NCBI GenBank assembly: GCA_019690055.1 | Contig: JADGGF010000002.1 | Coordinates: 1 to 33,183 of the forward strand | Source of the DNA: Micromonosporaceae bacterium | GTDB taxonomy: Bacteria; Actinomycetota; Actinomycetes; Mycobacteriales; Micromonosporaceae | Direction: 5' to 3' | DNA: 33,183 nucleotides | Shown: piece after piece, positions 9,053-18,488 of the stretch | Numbering within the stretch: position 1 is the stretch's first letter | Layout of the letters: every line of letters starts with the position of its first letter | The notes under the pieces: generated by a model | What the model saw: only the letters and a program-made list of their open reading frames with translations | Told to the model about the DNA's origin: nothing | The model's database searches: none | Program-made: the position numbers and the translations under genes

Positions 9053-9406
9053 ATGTTGATCTATAAGATCGCCAGCGTCGATGACTGGACCACCGCCAAG
9101 GCGGCCGGGGAGTTCCGGGGATCGGCCGTCGACCTCGCCGATGGCTTCATCCACTTCTCGACCGCCGAGCAGGTCGTCGAGACGGCCGCGCGGCACTTCG
9201 CCGGCCAGCGCGGCCTGATGCTGTTGGCCATCGATACGGAGCAGCTGGGCGAGCATCTGCGCTGGGAGCCGGCCCCGAACCGGGGCAGCCTCTTCCCGCA
9301 CCTGTACGCCAGCCTGCCGCTGTCCGCGGTGGTCGCCGAGGTCGGGCTGCCCGACGACGTGCCGGTTGACGAGGCCGTCGCCCGCGCCCTCGCGACGGGC
9401 GGCTGA
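9053..9406 (+). CDS. DUF952 family protein
   Basis: This 117-residue protein matches the DUF952 pattern: an N-terminal IYKIASVDDW, a GFIHFSTAEQVVETAARHF segment near residues 31-50 and WEPAPNRGSLFPHLYASLPLSAV near residues 70-92. The biochemical function of the family is not established. AAGGAG 11 bases and GAGG two bases before the ATG make the ribosome site imperfect. It stands alone between divergent and convergent neighbours, with 18-bp tandem repeats upstream. Confidence 0.8.
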   Translation: MLIYKIASVDDWTTAKAAGEFRGSAVDLADGFIHFSTAEQVVETAARHFAGQRGLMLLAIDTEQLGEHLRWEPAPNRGSLFPHLYASLPLSAVVAEVGLPDDVPVDEAVARALATGG

Positions 9407-9426
9407 ACTAGATAGGAGGCCGCTGA

Positions 9427-9500
9427 TTACAGGTCGAGGCCGGCAGCGAGGGCGGTGGTGACGGCGGCCGTACGGTCCGTGACGCCGAGCCTCAGGATTC
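9427..9500 (-). pseudogene. Remnant of a LuxR/NarL-type regulator C-terminus
   Basis: The minus-strand frame ending at the TAA at 9427-9429 reads ILRLGVTDRTAAVTTALAAG. That is the usual last helix of NarL/LuxR response regulators (LGVTDRTAAVT-AL). Nothing upstream in this frame continues the family; it runs into the 3' end of the flavin oxidoreductase gene in another frame. It is best read as the tail of a lost regulator gene, although a chance match over about 20 residues cannot be excluded. Confidence 0.5.
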
Positions 9501-10508
9501 GTGGCTCAGCGACGGGGCCACGTACTTGGCGAAGGACTCCAGCAGGCGGGCGTTGTACTCCACCCCGAGCATGTTCGGCACCGTGATGAGCAGGGTGTCC
9601 GCTAGCCGGACGGCCTCGTCGCGGGCCAACTCCTCGGCCACGACATCCGGCTCCCCGATGTAGCTGCGACCGAACCGCGCGACCGCGCCCTCGAGCAGGC
9701 CTACCTGGTCCTGCGACTCCTCCCGGCCATCGCCGAAGTAGGCGCGGTCCTCGTCCGTGGTGATCGGAACGACGCTCCGGCTCACCGACACCCGTGGCGT
9801 CCAGGACCAGCCCGCCTCGGCCCAGGCCGAGCGGAACACCCGGATCTGCTCGGCCTGGAGCTCGTGAAACGGCACGCCGGTGTCTTCCGTGAGCAACGTC
9901 GAACTCATGAGATTCAAACCCTGCTGGGCCGCCCAGCGCGCGGTGTCGCGGGTGCCCGATCCCCACCAGATCCGCTGCCGCAGGCCCGGCGACTGCGGCT
10001 GGATCGGTACCAGGCCAGCCGGACCCCGGCGGGGATCCGCCGGCGCGATCCCCGCCCCCTCGATCGCCCGCAGGAACTGCGCCGTCTTGGCCCGGGCCTC
10101 GTCGGCCGCCGTGCGGCCCGGCGCCGGAGTGTAGCCGAATGTCTCGTAGCCATTGATAACGGTCTCCGGTGATCCCCGGCTCACCCCGAGCTGCAACCGG
10201 CCGCCGCTGAGCAGGTCCGTGGCGGCGGCCTCCTCGGCCATGTAGAGCGGGTTCTCGTACCTCATGTCGATGACGCCCGTGCCCATCTCGATCCGGCTCG
10301 TCCGCAACGCGATGGCGGCCAGGAGCGGGAACGGCGAGGCGAGCTGGCGGGCGAAATGGTGCACGCGGACGTAGGCGCCGGCCGCACCAAGCTCCTCGGC
10401 CGCGACGGCCAGTTCGACGGTCTGCCGCAGCGCGTCCGCGGCCGTACGCACCCGCGACCCGGGGACGGCCCGCCAGTGTCCAAATGAGAGGAACCCGAAG
10501 CCCTGCAC
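9492..10508 (-). CDS. LLM-class flavin-dependent oxidoreductase
   Basis: This 338-residue bacterial-luciferase-like monooxygenase has a TIM-barrel pattern: FGFLSFGHW at the N-terminus, GAYVRVHHF near residue 45, RIEMGTGVIDM, LSGGRLQLGVSRGSP and RIWWGSGTRDTARWAAQQGLNLM. Members use reduced flavin (FMNH2 or F420) to oxidise varied small molecules; the substrate cannot be told here. The GTG start at 10508 has GGAGGAG eight bases upstream. Its 3' end overlaps the luxR remnant. No partner flavin reductase is adjacent. Confidence 0.87.
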   Translation of the reverse strand: MQGFGFLSFGHWRAVPGSRVRTAADALRQTVELAVAAEELGAAGAYVRVHHFARQLASPFPLLAAIALRTSRIEMGTGVIDMRYENPLYMAEEAAATDLLSGGRLQLGVSRGSPETVINGYETFGYTPAPGRTAADEARAKTAQFLRAIEGAGIAPADPRRGPAGLVPIQPQSPGLRQRIWWGSGTRDTARWAAQQGLNLMSSTLLTEDTGVPFHELQAEQIRVFRSAWAEAGWSWTPRVSVSRSVVPITTDEDRAYFGDGREESQDQVGLLEGAVARFGRSYIGEPDVVAEELARDEAVRLADTLLITVPNMLGVEYNARLLESFAKYVAPSLSHES

Positions 10509-10882
10509 GGTGACAACTCCTCCGCTCGGTGTCGGCGTCGCCACCAACCCTAGGCCCACTCGACGGCGGCCCCGCTGCACGGCCAGGTGATCTCTGCCAT
10601 TCCCGACCCAGGCGTACGATTCAGCCCAGCCGTCGCAGCTGTCCCGGGCGTCCCGGCGCCACGGAGCCACAGTGGTGGCCGGAGGCCACAGGACCACAGT
10701 GGTGGCCGGAGGCCACAGGACCACAGTGGTGGCCGGAGGCCACAGTGATGGACCGGTCGCGCCAAGTTCCCGGAACCCCCGACACGCGGGAAGCGCGCCG
10801 GTAGCGTGGCCCACGTCAGAGAACGCCGAGGTCGGTACGGCGACCGCCGACCGGCCGCCCCAAACGGGGGAGGAGGCAATCG
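10509..10882. promoter_or_regulatory. Divergent intergenic region, LLM oxidoreductase / PRC-barrel gene
   Basis: This is 374 bp without a supported gene. It holds the 27-bp tandem repeats (10666-10745). A possible promoter for the PRC-barrel gene is present: CCGACA at 10779, a 17-base spacer and TAGCGT at 10802. A GGGGGAGGAGG ribosome site follows just before 10883. The promoter match is modest. Confidence 0.4.
10666..10745. repeat. Three tandem 27-bp repeats with internal dyads
   Basis: Units start at 10666, 10693 and 10720 and are nearly identical. Each contains CCACAGTGG followed by GTGGCCGGAGGCCAC, which folds into a 6-bp hairpin. The 27-base period gives nine codons, and the minus strand would read a nonapeptide repeat, but no gene is supported. 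With three copies and no spacers it is not a CRISPR array. It sits between divergent promoters. Confidence 0.7.
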
Positions 10883-11599
10883 ATGACCACCCAGCAACTG
10901 CCCCGACTGCAGGGACTAGCCGTCTTTGACAGCGCGGGTCAGCGAATCGGCGATGTCCAGCGGGTGTTCTACGACCAGGTCACCAACGAGCCGGCCTGGA
11001 TAACGGTCCGTGGCCTCGGTGCCCGGGAAGCCTTTGTGCCCTTGACGGGAGCGCGTATCGACCCGTCGGGTGTCACGGTGGCCCTGCGCAAGGACGTGAT
11101 CGAGGGTGCACCGATGATTGAGGCGGGTACTGAGCTGAGCGCGGACGATGCGGCCAAATTGGACCGTTACTACACGGGCATGCTCAGCACTATGTCCGAG
11201 GCGCCGCCGAGCGCCCCGTCCGAACCCGAACAATCCGCGGAGCTGACCAGCTTCGAGGAGCGAGTTCGCGTCGACACCGAGCCGGTAGAGAGCGGCACCG
11301 TCCGGCTGCACAAGAAGGTGGTGACCGAACCGGTGGAGACGTCGGTTCCGGTTCGCCACGAAGAGGTGCGGGTGGAGCGCGTGCCAGCGAGTTCGCCCGC
11401 ACCCACACCGGGGCATCGCTTCGAGGACGAGACCGTGGAGGTCACCCTGCACGAGGAGCGGCCGACTGTCGCCAAGGAGGCGGTGCCGGTCGAGACCGTG
11501 CGGGTGACGGCCAAGTCGGAGACCGACGAGCGGCCGGTGTCCGACCAGGTCCGCCGCGAGCGCATCGAGGTTCAGGACCAGCGCCCGGGCCAGCGGTGA
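10883..11599 (+). CDS. PRC-barrel and DUF2382 domain protein
   Basis: This 238-residue protein has an N-terminal PRC-barrel (residues ~5-80, with GLAVFDSAGQRIGDVQRVFYD and EAFVPLTGARID). An Ala/Pro/Ser/Glu linker follows. The C-terminus is DUF2382/YsnF-like (~120-235), made of the repeated motif E(R/E)V-V-TEPVE-G-V-L-KKVVTE. Proteins of this layout are common in actinobacteria and cyanobacteria, are often linked to general stress, and have no defined activity. No signal peptide or membrane segment is present. The ribosome site is strong, and a hairpin follows the stop. Confidence 0.85.
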   Translation: MTTQQLPRLQGLAVFDSAGQRIGDVQRVFYDQVTNEPAWITVRGLGAREAFVPLTGARIDPSGVTVALRKDVIEGAPMIEAGTELSADDAAKLDRYYTGMLSTMSEAPPSAPSEPEQSAELTSFEERVRVDTEPVESGTVRLHKKVVTEPVETSVPVRHEEVRVERVPASSPAPTPGHRFEDETVEVTLHEERPTVAKEAVPVETVRVTAKSETDERPVSDQVRRERIEVQDQRPGQR

Positions 11600-11624
11600 C
11601 CGCCAAGCCGCGGACGGGCAGAGT

Positions 11625-11660
11625 CGATGGACGGTCGGAGGCTACTCCGGCCGTCCATCG
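11625..11660. terminator. Strong hairpin after the PRC-barrel gene
   Basis: CGATGGACGGTCGGAG and CTCCGGCCGTCCATCG form a 16-bp stem with one wobble position and a GCTA loop, 25 bases after the stop codon. No U-run follows, so it is likely an actinobacterial-type terminator. A second imperfect dyad (CCGTCCA/TGGACGG, ~11737-11768) lies nearer the convergent epimerase gene. Confidence 0.65.
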
Positions 11661-11809
11661 TCCATCTCCGCGTACTGGCCATCACTGCTGACTGGCTCCC
11701 CCATCACTGCTCGCTGATGAGCGCCAGCAGGCTGGCCGTCCACTGTGGTGGTACGCCACTGGACGGGGGGATCGGGCCGCTGTTCGGCGAGCGGGACGCA
11801 TGCATCACC

Positions 11810-12814
11810 TCACTGTACGCTGCCCGGCGGGCGCAGGCGGCCGGTCGCGACAAAGGACGCATGCAGATCGGTCAACGTCTGGCGGAGCGGCCGCGGCTCG
11901 TGGCCCAGCTCCCGCCGGGCCTTGGCGCCGTCGACGATCGGGAAGGTGTCGAGTGCGTGCAACGACTCCCGCGTCGGCAGCAGCGGCCACCCGGTCCACC
12001 GCACCAGCGGCTCGGCGACCGGGGCCACGGCCCGGGCCAGGCCGGACGGAGCGACCCGGTGGGTGACCGGCGAGCCGCGGACGGCGGCGGCCAGCTGGGC
12101 CAGCTCCGCGAGGCTCGCGCGGTGTCCGGGCACCAGATAGTTCTCACCCGTATGGCCCCGGGCGCCCGCCGCGCGGAGGGCGTGCACGACGTCGCGGACG
12201 TCGACCCAGTCGAACCCGCCCGGCACCAGCGCCGGCGTCCGGCGCCGCCACAGCGCGAGCAGCACGGCCCCCCCCATGCGCGACGGGCTGTCGTCGACCG
12301 GGCCGATGATGCCGCTCGGGTTGACCACCACCGCGTCCAAGCCGCGGTCGACAACCCGCCGGAGCTCGACTTCGCCCGCGGCCTTCGAGCGGTCATAGGC
12401 GGGCAGCTGCGGCCGGAGGGCGCGCGGGGCGCTCTCGTCGACGGGCCGGCCCGCGGCGGCGGCCAGGTCGAAGGCGTGCACCGAGCTGCAGTGCACGAAT
12501 CGCCGCACCCCGCGGTCCAGCGCCGCCTGGGCCAGAATCCGTACGCCGTCGACGTTGACCGAGTGCACCAGACCGCGCAGGCCGCCGACAATGGAGATGA
12601 CGGCGGCGAGGTGATAGACGATCTCACATCCCTGCAGCGCGGGGCCGATCGCCGCGGCCTCGCGGATGTCGGCCCGCACCCACCGGGCGCCGTGCCGGAC
12701 CGCCCGCACCGGCTCGCGGAGGTCAACGGCCCGCACCTCGTGGCCGTCGGACAGCAGCGCGAGGCACAGGTTCGTCCCTACATACCCGGCCGCCCCGGTC
12801 ACCACGATCGTCAT
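11810..12814 (-). CDS. NAD-dependent epimerase/dehydratase family protein
   Basis: This 334-residue extended short-chain dehydrogenase has an N-terminal Rossmann motif VTGAAGYVGTNLCLAL (G-x-x-G-x-x-G), VRAVDLRE for the adenosine ribose, VYHLAAVISIVGG, SVHAF and the catalytic YDRSKAAGE. These put it in the 3-beta-hydroxysteroid dehydrogenase / dihydroflavonol reductase-like group. The substrate is unknown. The ATG at 12814 is chosen because the Rossmann strand starts right after it; the ribosome site is weak (GGTGG). No biosynthetic neighbour fixes the pathway. Confidence 0.82.
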   Translation of the reverse strand: MTIVVTGAAGYVGTNLCLALLSDGHEVRAVDLREPVRAVRHGARWVRADIREAAAIGPALQGCEIVYHLAAVISIVGGLRGLVHSVNVDGVRILAQAALDRGVRRFVHCSSVHAFDLAAAAGRPVDESAPRALRPQLPAYDRSKAAGEVELRRVVDRGLDAVVVNPSGIIGPVDDSPSRMGGAVLLALWRRRTPALVPGGFDWVDVRDVVHALRAAGARGHTGENYLVPGHRASLAELAQLAAAVRGSPVTHRVAPSGLARAVAPVAEPLVRWTGWPLLPTRESLHALDTFPIVDGAKARRELGHEPRPLRQTLTDLHASFVATGRLRPPGSVQ

Positions 12815-12901
12815 GCCCACCGAGTGTGCCGGCGACCCGGCTCGGCCGCGAGACACCCGCGCGCACCGAGACCTCAGCGCGGCTACTCCGTGGCCTCGGT
12901 G

Positions 12902-13339
12902 CTACTTGCAGGTGGGCACGTCGTCGCTCGTCTTGCGGTAGATAATGACCTCGACCTCGCTAGCAAAGTGATCTTGGTCGATGACGAAGCGGGCGGTCTC
13001 GGCGTCGAGCAGCTCCAGCGTCCCGGCGATGTACCCGGGAAGCGCGCCGTGGTAAGGCTGCTCGGCGCGCCAGGTTGCGCCAGCGAACTGGACAAGCTCG
13101 ATCCCACAGTGCGCGTAGAGTTCAAAGGGGTACGCGACGCCGAGCTCGGGAGCTGGCGGGAGTCCGCGGATGTTGGTCATGTCGAACGGTTCGACATCCG
13201 CGGGAACGTACGGCGGGTAGGTCGCGGTCGCGCTGGCCGGGCTCGCCGCCGCTGGCTCGCTCACTGTGTCGAGCCGACCGGCACAGCCTCCTCCGCCCGC
13301 GATCATGAGCAGAAGCACAGGAACGACGAGCCGACGCAT
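12902..13339 (-). CDS. Putative lipoprotein
   Basis: This 145-residue small exported protein was not recognised. It has an N-terminal MRRLVVPVLLLMIAGGGGC: a basic start, a hydrophobic stretch, and a cysteine at residue 19 in a glycine-rich, slightly atypical lipobox. The mature part has a low-complexity Ala/Pro/Ser/Thr linker and then a compact domain (FDMTNIRGLPPAPELGV, CGIELVQFAGATWRA, ETARFVI). Two Cys in the domain, one at the very C-terminus, could form a disulfide outside the cell. GGGAG at good spacing supports the ATG. A perfect CCACGCGTGG palindrome lies at 13362. Confidence 0.7.
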   Translation of the reverse strand: MRRLVVPVLLLMIAGGGGCAGRLDTVSEPAAASPASATATYPPYVPADVEPFDMTNIRGLPPAPELGVAYPFELYAHCGIELVQFAGATWRAEQPYHGALPGYIAGTLELLDAETARFVIDQDHFASEVEVIIYRKTSDDVPTCK

Positions 13340-13423
13340 AGCGAACTCCCATCTATCCGGACCACGCGTGGGCTTCGCACACTCCGCCCCGTTGACCGAC
13401 CGCCTTTCGTCGATTCGTTGGAG

Positions 13424-13639
13424 ATGGATTCTGCCACGCCGGGGGGTGTTCCGCGCTGTTCCGCCGGCTCTTCGCCGACGGAGGCGCAGGCGATCCTCAC
13501 CGTGCTCGACGAGCGGGGCGTCGCCGTGCCGCCCGAGGCGCGCGACCGGATCCTCGCCTGCGCCGATCTGACCCAGCTCACCGCCTGGCTGCGCCGGGCG
13601 GTCCGGGCGACCACCGTCGACGACGTTCTCGCCGCCTGA
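13424..13639 (+). pseudogene. C-terminal remnant resembling Rpn/DUF4351-type proteins
   Basis: This open frame of 71 codons ends TEAQAILTVLDERGVAVP, then DRILACADLTQLTAWLRRAV, then a short acidic tail. This resembles the C-terminal helix bundle of actinobacterial Rpn-family (putative transposase/nuclease-like) proteins, where an EA-AIL-VL-ARG...I--C-D---L--WL-RAV pattern is usual. The nuclease domain is absent and no ribosome site fits the ATG, so it is probably a remnant. A small expressed protein cannot be ruled out. The rest of 13340-13689 shows only the lipoprotein's upstream region. Confidence 0.45.
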
Positions 13640-13689
13640 CACACACTGCGCTTCCGCGGCCTCGCTCGACGGGCCGGGTTTCTCGCGGC

Positions 13690-16107
<2,418 letters not shown>

Positions 16108-16174
16108 GGCCGGCCAGCCTACCCGATCAGCCCCTTTTTCCCGCCGTCCGCGGTGAGCATCGAGACTGGAGATC

Positions 16175-16993
16175 ATGCCGGAGCTTCCTGAGGTCGAGTC
16201 GGCCCGCGCGGTCATCGCCCGCTACGCGCTGCGGCGGCCGATCGCCGACGTCGACGACGCCGACACGTACGTCTGCCGGCCGCACCGCCCCGGCGAGATG
16301 CGCGCGGCGCTGGTGGGCCGCCGGCTGACCGCCGTTCACCGGCGCGGCAAGAGCATGTGGTGTGAGACGTCCGGCATTGGGCGGTCGCGGGCACCCGGGC
16401 CGGTCCTGGGCATCCATCTGGGCATGTCCGGGAAGATCGTCTTCGGTGACGGTCGCGGGCGGGAAATCGACGGTGGCGACTACTGGGAGCGGGGCCGGAA
16501 GCCCGGCGACCATCGATTCGCCCGGTTCACGCTCACCTTCGCCGATGGCAGTTTTCTGATGCTCGTCGATCCGCGTCGGCTCGGCCGGATCCGCCTCGAT
16601 CCTCCGGTCGAGGCGCTGGGACCGGACGCGCTCGACATCCCGCCGGATCAGTTCCGGGCCGCGCTGGCCCGGGGCACCGCGCCGGTGAAGGCGCGCCTCC
16701 TCGACCAGGAGGCGCTGGCCGGGGTTGGGAACCTCCTCGCCGATGAGGCCCTCTGGCAGGCCGGCATCCGGCCCTCCCGCCCCGTGGACGACCTGACGCC
16801 GGAGGAGATCGATCGTCTTCATCAGGCCGTGGTCGCGGCGGTGGCGGCCGCGCTCCGCGAGGGCGGGGTGCACACGCTGCCCGTGGTCCCGTTCCGGACA
16901 AAGGGCGCCACCTGCCCGCGCTGCGGCACCCCGATGGTGAGCGGCACCGTGGGCGGCCGGACCACCTGGTGGTGCCCCCGCGACCAGACCTGA
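16175..16993 (+). CDS. Fpg/Nei family DNA glycosylase
   Basis: This 272-residue base-excision-repair glycosylase/lyase has the catalytic N-terminus MPELPEVE (Pro2, Glu3). It also has a lysine in RRGKSMW matching the beta-hairpin Lys, GIHLGMSGK, DPRRLGRI, and a helix-two-turn-helix segment ALAGVGNLLADEALW. The C-terminal zinc finger begins CPRCGTP (Cys247, Cys250) and ends WWCPRDQ (Cys267), but the usual fourth Cys is Asp270. The finger may bind zinc in an altered way or fold without it. Only 67 bp separate it from the divergent UvrA-like gene. Whether it prefers 8-oxoguanine or oxidised pyrimidines cannot be told from sequence. Confidence 0.88.
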   Translation: MPELPEVESARAVIARYALRRPIADVDDADTYVCRPHRPGEMRAALVGRRLTAVHRRGKSMWCETSGIGRSRAPGPVLGIHLGMSGKIVFGDGRGREIDGGDYWERGRKPGDHRFARFTLTFADGSFLMLVDPRRLGRIRLDPPVEALGPDALDIPPDQFRAALARGTAPVKARLLDQEALAGVGNLLADEALWQAGIRPSRPVDDLTPEEIDRLHQAVVAAVAAALREGGVHTLPVVPFRTKGATCPRCGTPMVSGTVGGRTTWWCPRDQT

Positions 16994-17139
16994 TCTCGTC
17001 CCGGTCGCCCCGCTCGCACCCCGGTCGAGGCCGCCCCCACCTCACGACATCCACGACGGTCAGCTCCATGCTGCTCGATCGGATGGCCGGCACACCCGGC
17101 CACGGATCGAGGATGCCCGCTCGGCCCATTGATAACGGA

Positions 17140-17156
17140 TTAGTAAAGGGTCCTAA
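17140..17156. promoter_or_regulatory. Operator-like dyad 1 for the ROK repressor
   Basis: TTAGTAAAGGGTCCTAA has symmetric ends TTAGxA/TxCTAA around a central G in an unusually AT-rich patch, 44 bases before the repressor start. ROK repressors commonly bind such TTAG...CTAA dyads. A related half-site, CTAGGAAAGG, occurs at 18470 just before the transporter gene. Confidence 0.5.
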
Positions 17157-17181
17157 CCAAGTACTGGACCAGTTTGTTTGT

Positions 17182-17197
17182 TTGGTGTACTAACCAA
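17182..17197. promoter_or_regulatory. Operator-like dyad 2 abutting the ROK start codon
   Basis: TTGGTGTACTAACCAA has 5-bp symmetric ends (TTGGT/ACCAA) and ends three bases before the ATG at 17201. Binding here would block initiation, which fits autorepression. Confidence 0.4.
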
Positions 17198-17200
17198 CGC

Positions 17201-18415
17201 ATGACCGCGATGGAGACGCCACCCGGCTACTCCGCGACCCGGGCGCTCCGGCCCAGCGCGAAGTCGCTCCCCGAGCACGCGCGGGGTCACAACCGGTCGT
17301 TGGTCCTGCAGACGCTGTACCGCAACGGCGAGCTCAGTCGGGCGGACCTTGCCCGGGCGACCGGGCTGACCCGGGTCACGATCAGCGACCTGGTGGCGGA
17401 CCTCATCGCGGCCGGGCTGGTCGTGGAGCTCGGCCAACGTGACGAGGCCCGACCCGGCAAGCCCGCCACGCTGCTCGGCATCAACCGCACCGGGCACTGC
17501 ATCATCGGCCTCGACCTGTCCGGCGCGCAGAGCTTTCTCGGTGCGCTGCTCGACCTCGACGGCGGCGTGATCGAGCACCGGGAGGTCCTGCTGCACGACG
17601 CGACCGGCCCGGAGGCGCTCGAGTGCGTGGTGGACCTGGCCCGGCAGTTGGTCGCGGCGGCGCGGACACCCGTCCTCGGCGTCGGCGTCGGCTCGCCCGG
17701 CATCGTCGACCGCGACGGCGTGGTCCTCACCGCCCCGAACCTGGGCTGGACCAACGTCGCGCTGCGGGACGGACTCGCCGAGGCGACCGGGCTACCCGTC
17801 TTCGTTGCCAACGACGCCAACGCCGCCACCCTCGCCGAGCTGACCTTCGGCGACCCGCGGCCCCGCGCCGGACGCGAGTCGGGAGCCCAACCGTCCGGGG
17901 GCGAGCCGCGCGGTCACGGGGAGCGGGGCGACCTCATGGTCGTGACCGTCGGTCATGGTGTCGGCGCCGGGCTCATCATCGATGGGCGCCTCATCGTGGG
18001 TAGCGGCTCGGCGGCCGGCGAGATCGGTCATGTCGTGGTCGGCACCGACGGCGGCTCGGAGTGCGCCTGCGGCAAGCACGGCTGCCTGGAGACCTGGCTC
18101 GCCGCGCCGCGCCTGGAGGCGGCGATCGCCGCCGACCCGGCCGCCCGCGACGCCGTCCTGGACGAGGCGGGCCGGCGGCTGGGCATCGCCCTCGCCCCGG
18201 TCGTGGCCGCCCTCAACCTCGCGGAGGTCGTGCTCAGCGGCCCCGCGCACCTACTCGACGGCCGACTGCTCGCCTCGGCCGTCGCCACGCTCCGCAGCCG
18301 CACCCTGGACGAGCTCCACGGTGACCTCACGCTGCGGATGTCGGCTCTGGGGAAGGACATCGTGCTGCGCGGCGCCGCCGCCATGGTCCTCTCCGGCCGG
18401 CTTGGGGTCGCCTGA
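17201..18415 (+). CDS. ROK family transcriptional repressor
   Basis: This 404-residue protein has an N-terminal winged helix-turn-helix (residues ~30-80, with GELSRADLARATGLTRVTISDLV) followed by a ROK sugar-sensing domain. The ROK signature and zinc motif CACGKHGCLE is at about residues 288-297, after GAGLIIDGRLIVGSGSAAGEIGH. Such proteins repress sugar-uptake genes until the sugar binds. Given its neighbours, the effector is probably an amino sugar such as GlcNAc (inference). A low-complexity Gly/Arg/Glu insertion near residues 225-245 is unusual. No ribosome site precedes the ATG at 17201; a leaderless start is possible, and a second ATG lies at 17210. Confidence 0.88.
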   Translation: MTAMETPPGYSATRALRPSAKSLPEHARGHNRSLVLQTLYRNGELSRADLARATGLTRVTISDLVADLIAAGLVVELGQRDEARPGKPATLLGINRTGHCIIGLDLSGAQSFLGALLDLDGGVIEHREVLLHDATGPEALECVVDLARQLVAAARTPVLGVGVGSPGIVDRDGVVLTAPNLGWTNVALRDGLAEATGLPVFVANDANAATLAELTFGDPRPRAGRESGAQPSGGEPRGHGERGDLMVVTVGHGVGAGLIIDGRLIVGSGSAAGEIGHVVVGTDGGSECACGKHGCLETWLAAPRLEAAIAADPAARDAVLDEAGRRLGIALAPVVAALNLAEVVLSGPAHLLDGRLLASAVATLRSRTLDELHGDLTLRMSALGKDIVLRGAAAMVLSGRLGVA

Positions 18416-18469
18416 CCCGCTCCACCGCACAGCACCACGGGGTGTCCGCAACTCGCGGCCACCATCGCC

Positions 18470-18479
18470 CTAGGAAAGG
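18470..18479 (+). promoter_or_regulatory. Half-operator and ribosome site before the solute-binding gene
   Basis: CTAGGAAAGG serves as the ribosome site for the ATG at 18489 and resembles the left half of operator dyad 1 (TTAGTAAAGG). The flanking CATCGCCCTAGGA recurs at 19938-19950 in the gap before the first permease gene. This suggests the repressor may act at more than one point in the cluster. Confidence 0.35.
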
Positions 18480-18488
18480 TAACCAGTT

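Noticed and set aside
8843..9301. N-terminal extension of the alpha/beta hydrolase
   Set aside because: The extension is the antisense of the DUF952 gene plus the 18-bp repeats and has no hydrolase-like sequence.
10666..10745. Possible CRISPR array
   Set aside because: The repeats abut with no spacers, there are only three units, and no cas genes are present.
11627..13639. Very long plus-strand open frame
   Set aside because: It runs antisense through the epimerase and lipoprotein genes and has Arg/Gly/Pro-rich composition without domains; high GC keeps the frame open. Only its last 72 codons resemble a real family.
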